Source: CAYUKK01 sp964445305
GTDB lineage: Bacteria > Acidobacteriota > Aminicenantia > Aminicenantales > UBA8522
Length of the DNA: 37,220 bases
Direction of reading: 5' to 3'
Assembly (NCBI GenBank): GCA_964445305.1
Contig: CAYUKK010000110.1
Location: 1-37,220, forward strand
Made by a program: the position numbers and the translations under genes. How positions within the stretch are numbered: the first letter of the stretch is position 1; every line of letters begins with the position of its first letter. This document shows positions 6,641 to 12,810 of this stretch, piece by piece. The notes beneath the pieces are model-generated. The model was given only the letters and a program-made list of their open reading frames with translations, did no database searches and was not told the origin of the DNA.

Positions 6641-7048
6641 TCAACGACCTCCTTGATATTGGAAAGATTTTATGGCGAAAACCAAACAGACATCATGGAC
6701 TGTCTTGATTTGGCTTTCTTCACACTTCATGACGGCTCGGTCGGACCAGGATCCCGGCGGCATCCAGACGGTCGAAATTCCCAGCTCCACACACGTGTCA
6801 ACGACCTCCTCCGTGATGGCCGGTGGCACAACCGTAACGACCACCTCAGGATTTTCGGGGAGCTGCCGCAAGGATTTATAACAGGGATGGCCGTCGATAG
6901 AGTCATACTTTGGGTTGATGGGATAGGCCTTATAGCCGGCATCGAGCAAAGCCCTGAAAACCTCATAACCGTATTTTTCTTTACTCCCGGAGACCCCGAC
7001 GACAGCAAAAATTTTCTTTTCCTTCAAAATATCGGTGACATAGGACAT
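6641..7048 (-). CDS. CoA-binding domain protein
   Basis: A 135-residue single-domain Rossmann protein of the CoA_binding_2 family. It shows VVGVSGSKEKYGYEVFRAL (nucleotide-binding turn, about 17-35), AYPINPKYDSIDGHPCYKSL, VVVTVVPPAITEEVV, STVWMPPGSWS and the late cysteine in VHDVCLVFAI, the order usual in this family. Substrate and role are unknown for most members; some have been linked to CoA binding or to thiol modification of CoA under stress. AAAGGAGGG precedes the ATG. The stop codon directly abuts the HdrA-like gene (6640), whose ribosome binding site lies inside this reading frame, so the two are probably translated together. Confidence 0.9.
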   Translation of the reverse strand: MSYVTDILKEKKIFAVVGVSGSKEKYGYEVFRALLDAGYKAYPINPKYDSIDGHPCYKSLRQLPENPEVVVTVVPPAITEEVVDTCVELGISTVWMPPGSWSDRAVMKCEESQIKTVHDVCLVFAIKSFQYQGGR

Positions 7049-7064
7049 GGTGCCCTCCTTTCTT

Positions 7065-7412
7065 TCATTTTCTCCCGCCTTTGCCCCTTCTAAACTTCCT
7101 CAAAAATTTGAGAAAGCCACGGGAGTCTTGCTTCACGGACGGAGTCGAGACCTTTTTCGCGCCATAGCGCCTTTCGACATAGGAACGGTACTCGCGGAGA
7201 AGCGCTTCGCCATATAAGGTTTCTCTCTCGGCCGGAATAAAATTTTTTGTCTTTATTTTTTCGAGGAGCTTGTCTCTTACGGCGTCCTCATCCTCGATTT
7301 GAAGAAAATAGACTTCTCTTATCGTTTGTTCGAGGTCGATGACGCCGACGTCACCGTCGCCGATTCTAATGATCTTGACATTCGACGGCATCATTGAACA
7401 GGTGCATTTCAT
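7065..7412 (-). CDS. Conserved-looking protein of unknown function (115 residues)
   Basis: I do not recognise the family. The N-terminus has two cysteines before a double Met (MKCTCSMMPSNVK), followed by a short beta-rich segment IIRIGDGDVGVIDLEQ, an acidic helix (QIEDEDAVRDKLLEKI), a segment ending ETLYGEALLREYRSYVERRYG, and a strongly basic tail with eight or more Lys/Arg among the last twenty residues. It is cytoplasmic, with no signal or membrane segment. It is clearly a gene: spaced 16 bases from both neighbours, with GGGGAG upstream, although an in-frame ATG at codon 7 or 8 could be the real start. Its constant place between a CPRC thioredoxin and the CoA-binding protein suggests a partner of one of these. 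Confidence 0.8.
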   Translation of the reverse strand: MKCTCSMMPSNVKIIRIGDGDVGVIDLEQTIREVYFLQIEDEDAVRDKLLEKIKTKNFIPAERETLYGEALLREYRSYVERRYGAKKVSTPSVKQDSRGFLKFLRKFRRGKGGRK

Positions 7413-7428
7413 CGGCTTCTTTTCTCCC

Positions 7429-7668
7429 CTATAATTCTGCCTTTATCCATTCTTTGATCTCGGCGACGGAAGGGATGCGCCCGTAGCATTTCACTTTGCC
7501 GTTGATCACAAGAGCGGGTGTACCCATGATCCTGTACTCGGCGATCTTCTTCAAATCCGTGATCTTTTGCACGTCCGCACCGATGTTGAGGTCAGCCAAA
7601 GCATTGATCGTTCGCTTCTCGACTTCGTGGCATCGCGGGCATCCCGGACCCAAAATTCTAATTTCCAT
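7429..7668 (-). CDS. Small thioredoxin-family protein (redox-active disulfide protein type)
   Basis: A 79-residue minimal thioredoxin/glutaredoxin-fold protein. The redox motif is GPGCPRCHEVE (Cys10, Cys13), and the cis-proline segment is MGTPALVINGKV (Pro51), followed by the glycine turn and final helix (SVAEIKEWIKAEL). This is the short form annotated as 'thioredoxin family protein' or 'redox-active disulfide protein 2', often found next to UPF0718 permeases and ArsR regulators in anaerobes. GGAGGTTAAAGAT precedes the ATG. It lies 24 bases after the permease gene. A role in reducing a metalloid or thiol substrate for the permease is an inference from this recurrent pairing. Confidence 0.92.
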   Translation of the reverse strand: MEIRILGPGCPRCHEVEKRTINALADLNIGADVQKITDLKKIAEYRIMGTPALVINGKVKCYGRIPSVAEIKEWIKAEL

Positions 7669-7692
7669 ATCTTTAACCTCCCATTTTTTTAT

Positions 7693-8736
7693 TTAAAAGA
7701 TGAAATTCGAACTGAACCAGCCTACGGCAGTGCCTAAAATGACGATGGTGATGATATAAACAACGGCTTTTTTCAGGCCGAAGACTCTCATGATGGCCAG
7801 CATGCTCGGAAGGCTCATCCCCGGACCGGTGAGAAGAAGGGCTAAGGCTGGGCCTTTGCCCATTCCTAACTTTAAGAGAGTATCCACAAAAGGAGCCTCC
7901 GTCATAGTCGCAAAATAGCTAATGGCCCCGATGAGCGTTGCCAGGAACGAAGGCAGGATCCCTTTTCCTCCGAGCCAATTCTGGATGAAACTCGGGGGCA
8001 ATATCTTTCCGATAATGCCCACCACAAAAACTCCAACCAAAAGGAGAGGAAAAATGATCTTCACAAACCACCACGTTTCGGTGAGCCAGCCCTTAATCTC
8101 TTCCCTAGTCTTGCCATAGATGGCAAAAGCAATGACGAGAAGAGTCGCCACAGCCCAGACATAAATTTTATGAAGATAAGGGCCTTTTCTGATCAAATAA
8201 TTGGGTGCTAAGAGGGAAGCCAGAATAAGCAGCAGTAAAACGATATCGTTCCGCTTAATAATTCTCTTCGTCCCCGATTCTATCTGAAACCCCCGGCCTC
8301 TCTCTTCCTTAAAGAAAAAGGCGCTCATGATGCTTCCGACGATAAAAGCCATCAGCAAAGCTGCGATGACCCTTATGAGGGCCATGTTATAGCCGAGGAT
8401 AGCCCCCGTATACATTAAAGCCAAGATGTTGGCCGCGGGGGCAACCCAGAGGATGATAAAGGCCGAGCCGATACCCGCTCCCTGGAAATACAGCCCGCTG
8501 GCCACCGGAATCACCGTGCAGGAACAAACAGCGACAAAAAAACTGCTGACCGAGGCTAAAAGAAAGGAGTAGACTCGATTCGCGGCCGCGCCCAGATAAC
8601 GGATGATGGCTTCTTTGGAAATAAAACTGACCATGGCACCGGCCAGGAGAAAGGCGGGGATAAGACAGGTAAGAACGTGGAGAGCGATGTACTCCTTCAG
8701 AGCGATGAAACCTCCGGTGATAATATCCCAGATCAT
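7693..8736 (-). CDS. UPF0718/ArsP-type membrane permease
   Basis: An inner-membrane permease of 347 residues with about eight hydrophobic segments in two halves. Family marks are the SFFVAVCSCTVIPVAS segment (Cys71, Cys73) with the following GSAFIILWVAPAAN, and the matching second-half segment ISYFATMTEAPFVDTLL and LLTGPGMSLPSM. Family members include ArsP, an exporter of trivalent methylated arsenicals; others are of unknown substrate. I start it at the ATG at 8736, which overlaps the arsR stop in an ATGA and has GAGGAAGG upstream; the longer reading frame would overlap the regulator by 55 bases. Coupled to an ArsR regulator with a CVC motif, arsenic or another soft metalloid is the best guess for its substrate. 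Confidence 0.88.
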   Translation of the reverse strand: MIWDIITGGFIALKEYIALHVLTCLIPAFLLAGAMVSFISKEAIIRYLGAAANRVYSFLLASVSSFFVAVCSCTVIPVASGLYFQGAGIGSAFIILWVAPAANILALMYTGAILGYNMALIRVIAALLMAFIVGSIMSAFFFKEERGRGFQIESGTKRIIKRNDIVLLLLILASLLAPNYLIRKGPYLHKIYVWAVATLLVIAFAIYGKTREEIKGWLTETWWFVKIIFPLLLVGVFVVGIIGKILPPSFIQNWLGGKGILPSFLATLIGAISYFATMTEAPFVDTLLKLGMGKGPALALLLTGPGMSLPSMLAIMRVFGLKKAVVYIITIVILGTAVGWFSSNFIF

Positions 8737-9092
8737 TTTTCCTTCCTCTTTTTCTTTTCGAGCTTTTTGTCCCTTTGGACTCCCCAAATTTTCACCCGGT
8801 GGATCTTTCCCTTGACGGCGAGAGGAAGCTCGCTATTCTTCTCAATCGCCTGAACAATCGGGTTCTTCTTGACCTTTTCGGGCACGGAATAAACAATCCA
8901 TCGCCCATCTTGCCTGGCTTCAACCAAGCCAAAGAATTTTAATGTTCGCAACTGATGAGAAAGACGGGATTGTTCTATATCCAGGATCGCTTGCAATTCA
9001 CAGACACAAGCATCCCTGGCCAAAAGTGCAAGAAACAAGCGGAAACGGTTTTCATTAGCCAGGCCGTTCAAAATGTCCAATGTCTTTTTCAT
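8733..9092 (-). CDS. ArsR/SmtB-family transcriptional regulator
   Basis: A 119-residue winged-helix repressor. It opens with the usual LDILNGLANENRFRLFLALL helix pair, followed by ACVCELQAIL with Cys29 and Cys31 at the place of the arsenite-binding ELCVCDL segment of ArsR, then the recognition helix QSRLSHQLRTLKFFGLVEAR and the wing QDGRWIVYSV. The C-terminus is unusually long and lysine-rich. I chose the ATG at 9092: the longest frame begins with a TTG that is itself the -35 box, and the next ATG (9125) lies inside the operator at about the expected transcript start. It is probably autoregulated through the palindrome at 9106-9129 and controls the downstream string of genes. Inducer inferred, not shown. 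Confidence 0.92.
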   Translation of the reverse strand: MKKTLDILNGLANENRFRLFLALLARDACVCELQAILDIEQSRLSHQLRTLKFFGLVEARQDGRWIVYSVPEKVKKNPIVQAIEKNSELPLAVKGKIHRVKIWGVQRDKKLEKKKRKEK

Positions 9093-9105
9093 CGAAGATT
9101 CATGA

Positions 9106-9129
9106 ATATATGATAATATTTTCATATAT
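9106..9129 (-). promoter_or_regulatory. Probable ArsR operator: 24-bp near-perfect palindrome
   Basis: The half sites ATATATGATAAT (9106-9117) and ATTTTCATATAT (9118-9129) are reverse complements except for one pair (9114/9121), giving 11 of 12 matched positions. A/T-rich 12-bp dyads of this ATATGA...TCATAT kind are typical ArsR/SmtB operators. It starts directly downstream of the -10 box and covers the expected transcription start, so a bound repressor would block initiation. Lies 14 bases before the chosen arsR start. Confidence 0.8.
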
Positions 9130-9158
9130 AATATAGAGGAAAGGCTCCCTTTTGTCAA
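9130..9158 (-). promoter_or_regulatory. Strong sigma-70-type promoter of the arsR-led gene string
   Basis: On the minus strand TTGACA (9158-9153) is followed after exactly 17 bases by TATATT (9135-9130), a full-consensus -35 box and one-mismatch -10 box. The expected start is near 9123, inside the palindrome that follows. Position and strength fit a repressor-controlled promoter for everything from arsR down to the Suf genes. Confidence 0.8.
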
Positions 9159-9428
9159 GCGACGGAAAAACCCAAAAAGGGGCTGCCGTTAATCAAAGCC
9201 GGATGATGAGGCCTGCCCTCGATGCATGGCGCCGCTCCCGACTGGATCAAAAGAACTTGCTGCAGCCTGCTCAGTGACCCCGAGAACGCCGGGGATATCG
9301 CCGGCACAAATAAACTGAAGGACTACTCCTCATCGAAATCCACCTTAGGCGCCGCCTCCATTATGGCTTGAATGGGGTTGCCGTGACCAAGCCATTAGCT
9401 CGAGAGAATGAAAAGGTTCAGCTTCGCC
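9159..9428. other. Intergenic stretch without a gene
   Basis: 270 bases between the arsR promoter and the end of the response regulator gene. It holds weak GC hairpins (for example GCCGG at 9288-9292 with CCGGC at 9301-9305) and a short minus-strand frame of about 22 codons ending MEAAPKVDFDEE, which has no start context and might be a gene remnant. No terminator with a T-run was seen after the response regulator gene. Confidence 0.5.
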
Positions 9429-9824
9429 TCATCCCTGAGCAGGAGAAGCTGGCTTATGGGAGAGGTAGCGGCGGATTTCGTTGAGAAGGACTTCCCGGTT
9501 ATAGGGCTTGGAAAGAAAAGAAATGATATCCTTCTTCCCGCCGACCTTCTCTTCGCCTTTGGATATCAACACAGATAGAAAAATAATCGGGATGGCCTTT
9601 GTTCTCTCGCCCTTCCTCAAGATTTCAGCCACTTCTCCCCCGTCCATGTCGGGCATCATGATGTCGAGAATGATGACGCTGGGAGTCCGCTCTGTGGCCA
9701 GCTGGATGGCTTCCCGGCCCGTGGAGGCGACGACAGAACGGTAGCCTGCCTGGCCGAGAGTCGTTTTGAGCATATTTTGCGTGATGATATCGTCGTCAAC
9801 GATCAGGATTTCATCGTTTTTCAT
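9429..9824 (-). CDS. Single-domain response regulator (CheY-like)
   Basis: A 131-residue receiver domain with no output domain. It has the acidic pocket ILIVDDD (7-13), the phosphoacceptor Asp54 in SVIILDIMMPDMDG, the conserved Ser in IIFLSV and Lys in FLSKPYN. Its start lies within the end of the hybrid kinase gene (14-base overlap), preceded by GGGAGGGG, so the two are co-translated and the protein is the likely final phosphate acceptor of that kinase. With no DNA-binding part it must act by protein contact or as a phosphate sink. Confidence 0.93.
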   Translation of the reverse strand: MKNDEILIVDDDIITQNMLKTTLGQAGYRSVVASTGREAIQLATERTPSVIILDIMMPDMDGGEVAEILRKGERTKAIPIIFLSVLISKGEEKVGGKKDIISFLSKPYNREVLLNEIRRYLSHKPASPAQG

Positions 9825-12210
9825 CTTGCACCCCTCCCTTGGCCAAGCGTGGCCTCGTCCACTTCTCCACTTTAGCGATCAACTCCTTCGCCTGGATGGG
9901 CTTAAAGACATAATCGTTCATGCCCACTCTCAGGCAACGCTCCTTTTCTTCTTTGATTGCGTTCGCGGTCAAAGCGATGATGGGAAGAGAACGGAACCGG
10001 CCTGAGTTCTGGCGGATGAGCTCGGTGGCCCTGAGCCCGTCCATCTCGGGCATCTGCACGTCCATAAGGACGAGGTCGACAGGAATTCTACTCAATGCCT
10101 CAAGCGCCTTTCTGCCGTTGTCCACAACATCCACCGCATACCCCGCCTTTTCGAGAATGGCGGCCGTGACTTTCTGGTTGATCCGATTATCCTCAACGAG
10201 CAGAATCCTAAACCTCTTTCGCTTCGACCCCGTTGCTACCGCTCTGAGTCCCCTCGATGGAAGGCGAGGTGCTGGCGGAGATATCGCTGAGAGACTGGAC
10301 CGTGAAGGGGCCAGGCCCTCCTCCTTCGTTTTTGCCTGAGGAGCGAGGGGGACTTTAAACCAGAAACAGCTGCCCCCATTTTTCCCCGGCCGCAGGGGGC
10401 TTTCCATGCCGATCTCCCCTCCCATCATCTCGACCAATCGCTTGGAAATGCTCAACCCCAGGCCGGTTCCTCCGAATCTTCGCGTAACCGAAGAATCGGC
10501 TTGCGTGAAATCGTTAAAAATCGCCGCCTGGCTTTCGGGGGGAATGCCGATTCCCGTGTCGATGACGGAGAAGCGGACGATAACCCTCCCGTCCTCCTCG
10601 CTTTCGCGCTCGACGCGGATGGCGACGCTTCCCCTCTCGGTAAACTTGACGGCATTGTCCCCCAGGTTCAACAAAATCTGCCGGAGCCGCTGCGGGTCGC
10701 CTTTGAACAAGGACGGAAGCCCAGGTTCCATTTGACAGGCAAACTTCAGTCCTTTCTGCTTGGCCCGATTGGCCAGGACTTCGCACACGCCACCGACGGC
10801 CTCCCGGATGTCGAAGGCAATCGAATCCAGCTCAACCCTTCCGACTTCAATTTTTGAAAAATCCAGAATGTCATTGACGATGGCGAGCAAGGCGCTTGAG
10901 CTTTCCTGGATCATCTGGAGATAATCTTTCTGCTCGGCGTCAAGCTTGGTCTCCAGCAGGAGATCACTGATGCCAATGATGGCGTTGAGGGGTGTCCGTA
11001 TTTCGTGGCTCATGTTGGCCAGGAAGTTGCTCTTGGCCCGGCTGGCTGCCATGGCCTGCTCCTTGGCCAAGACGAGCTCGGTGACGTCGATGATGTTGAC
11101 GACCGAACCCTCGTAAACCCCCTGCCGGTAGATAGGGTTGACCCGGACGACAGTCTTGAGGCCAGCGATATTCTTCTGGATGACCACGGGCCCGTGGCCG
11201 TCGTTTGAGTGCGCCTGGGCAGAGAGAGGACGTAAGTCCTCAAAATCTTTCCCCGCTTCGTTGTCCCATAAAATTCGGCCGAGGATTGACTCCCTGGCCA
11301 GGTTGAAAAGCTTGAGGAAATACTCGTTGACCTCGACTACCCTCCCCTCCCGGTCGACGAAAACGACACCCTCTTCCATCCCCTCGATCATGGCCGCCAG
11401 CTTGCTGGCTTCCCGCTGGAGTGCCTCCTCAAAGAGCTTCCGCTCGGTGATATCATGGAGAACGCCAAAAGTCCCGATGAATTCACCTTTGGAATTGAAC
11501 CGGGGGGAGCCGGTGACGAGAAGAAAACGTGTCTCGCCATCGGGTCGACGGATGCGGAGTTCGTAGCGGCTCGTCTGGCCGGCCAGGCGACGCACGTTCT
11601 CCGCTTGGAGGATGGCCAGGTTCTCCTCATCCAGAAACTCCCCCAGATACTTCCCCACAAGGGTGCCGGGGGGGACGCCGAAAATTTCGTGGGCAGCCTG
11701 GTTGGCAAAGATAAAGCGTTCTTCTGTGTCGGCCTGAGCAATCCCCTCCTGGAGGCTTTCGACAAGAGTGCGGTAGTGCTCCTCCTTTTGTCTCAGCTCC
11801 CTGTCCATCTTCCACTTGAAGAGCGCCGTTTCAACCGTCATCCGCAGCTCTTTTTCTTCGAAGGGCTTGAGAAGGTAGCCAATGGGGCCCGTTAGCTTGG
11901 AGCGCTGGAAGACAGTCTCTTCAGCGTGGGCAGTGACAAAAATAACGGGGATACCGTAAAGGTCGCGAATCCGGGCTGCCGCTTCGACTCCATCCATGGT
12001 TCCCTGGAGCCTGATGTCCATGAGGATTAAATCGGGCAGGAGCTTGCCAGCTTGAGCCACGGCTTCCTCGCCCGTGCGAACGATGCCGACGACTTCGTAG
12101 CCAAAATGCTCGAGCATACTCTCGGTGTCCCTGGCGACCAGGATTTCGTCCTCGACAATGAGAACCCGTACCTTCTCCCTTATCTCAGGCGGACCCATTC
12201 CCGTTCTCAC
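9811..12210 (-). CDS. Hybrid sensor histidine kinase (REC-PAS-PAS-HisKA-HATPase-REC)
   Basis: A 799-residue cytoplasmic kinase with no membrane segment. Order: receiver 1-130 (Asp65 in LILMDIRLQG, Lys115 in LLKPFE), PAS 145-260, PAS 268-380, HisKA with the phosphorylated His402 in NMSHEIRTPLN, ATPase domain with N-box GDNAVKF (517-523), DTGIG (551-555) and GGTGLGLS (580-587), then a linker and a C-terminal receiver 665-785 with Asp717 in LVLMDVQMPEMDG and Lys770. Receivers at both ends suggest a relay that takes input from another kinase and hands phosphate to the small regulator encoded next. The start is GTG at 12210 or ATG at 12198; AAGGAG sits oddly close to the first and far from the second, so this is open. 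Ligand of the PAS domains unknown. Confidence 0.93.
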   Translation of the reverse strand: MRTGMGPPEIREKVRVLIVEDEILVARDTESMLEHFGYEVVGIVRTGEEAVAQAGKLLPDLILMDIRLQGTMDGVEAAARIRDLYGIPVIFVTAHAEETVFQRSKLTGPIGYLLKPFEEKELRMTVETALFKWKMDRELRQKEEHYRTLVESLQEGIAQADTEERFIFANQAAHEIFGVPPGTLVGKYLGEFLDEENLAILQAENVRRLAGQTSRYELRIRRPDGETRFLLVTGSPRFNSKGEFIGTFGVLHDITERKLFEEALQREASKLAAMIEGMEEGVVFVDREGRVVEVNEYFLKLFNLARESILGRILWDNEAGKDFEDLRPLSAQAHSNDGHGPVVIQKNIAGLKTVVRVNPIYRQGVYEGSVVNIIDVTELVLAKEQAMAASRAKSNFLANMSHEIRTPLNAIIGISDLLLETKLDAEQKDYLQMIQESSSALLAIVNDILDFSKIEVGRVELDSIAFDIREAVGGVCEVLANRAKQKGLKFACQMEPGLPSLFKGDPQRLRQILLNLGDNAVKFTERGSVAIRVERESEEDGRVIVRFSVIDTGIGIPPESQAAIFNDFTQADSSVTRRFGGTGLGLSISKRLVEMMGGEIGMESPLRPGKNGGSCFWFKVPLAPQAKTKEEGLAPSRSSLSAISPPAPRLPSRGLRAVATGSKRKRFRILLVEDNRINQKVTAAILEKAGYAVDVVDNGRKALEALSRIPVDLVLMDVQMPEMDGLRATELIRQNSGRFRSLPIIALTANAIKEEKERCLRVGMNDYVFKPIQAKELIAKVEKWTRPRLAKGGVQDEKR

Positions 12211-12318
12211 GCTCCTTTTTCAGGATAAGAAGTTGCTCGAAATAGAGAATCGCCCCTGAAGATGATTCTGGGGGTGAAATTGGGGAAGACCAGGAGAGGA
12301 GGGGGGACGCCCCGCTCG

Positions 12319-12346
12319 TTGAATTTTTAGCCAGCCAGACTTAAAA
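12319..12346 (+). promoter_or_regulatory. Possible promoter of the thiamine-binding protein gene
   Basis: TTGAAT (12319-12324) and TTAAAA (12341-12346) are 16 bases apart, upstream of the gene at 12377 in the 166-base gap between divergent genes. The -10 match is modest. Confidence 0.35.
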
Positions 12347-12376
12347 TTGAAAATTGTTTAACGGGAGGAAAATCTG

Positions 12377-12670
12377 ATGATCATCGCTGAATTGGCCATC
12401 TTCCCGACAAGCGAAGGTGCTTCGGTTAGCCGGTACGTCAAAGAGGCTATCCGGGCGATTGAATCCTCCGGCCTCCATAGCCAGACAGGTGGCATGTCGA
12501 CAACCATTGAATCACCCGACCTCGACAGCCTCTTCCGCGTCATCAAAGAAGCGCACGCAGCTATCCTCCGCATGGGAGCAAAGAGGGTCCACATCGACCT
12601 CCGGGTCGACCATCGGGTGGACAAGGAAGCCACCATAGCCTCTAAACTCAAGGCCATCGGCAAGCCTTAG
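12377..12670 (+). CDS. MTH1187/YkoF-type thiamine-binding family protein
   Basis: A 97-residue ferredoxin-like-fold protein of the MTH1187/UPF0045 family, members of which bind thiamine or related pyrimidines and form tetramers. Marks are the opening MIIAELAIFPTSEGASVSRYV, the SGLHSQTGGMSTTIES segment and the final AKRVHIDLRVDHRVDKEATI. A strong GGGAGGA lies seven bases before the ATG, which rules out the overlapping frames. It probably stands alone: the kinase gene runs away on the other strand, and a hairpin (CCCGAC 12671-12676 with GTCGGG 12684-12689) follows the stop immediately, though without a T-run. Its physiological role is unclear. Confidence 0.9.
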   Translation: MIIAELAIFPTSEGASVSRYVKEAIRAIESSGLHSQTGGMSTTIESPDLDSLFRVIKEAHAAILRMGAKRVHIDLRVDHRVDKEATIASKLKAIGKP

Positions 12671-12810
12671 CCCGACAGAGACCGTCGGGTGCTCTGATCG
12701 GCAATTTCGGGGGGGAGAGGTTTCTTGCGCCCCACGCTCCTCTCGTGTATACTACTAATTGAGCATATCTATCGATTTAATAGATTATATAGGGATAAAG
12801 GAGAAAATCC

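Noticed and set aside
9093..9158. Longer ArsR start (TTG at 9158, or ATG at 9125)
   Set aside because: The TTG is part of the -35 box and the ATG at 9125 lies inside the operator at about the expected transcript start.
9329..9400. Short minus-strand frame ending MEAAPKVDFDEE, perhaps a gene remnant
   Set aside because: Only about 22 codons, no start signal, and no family could be recognised.
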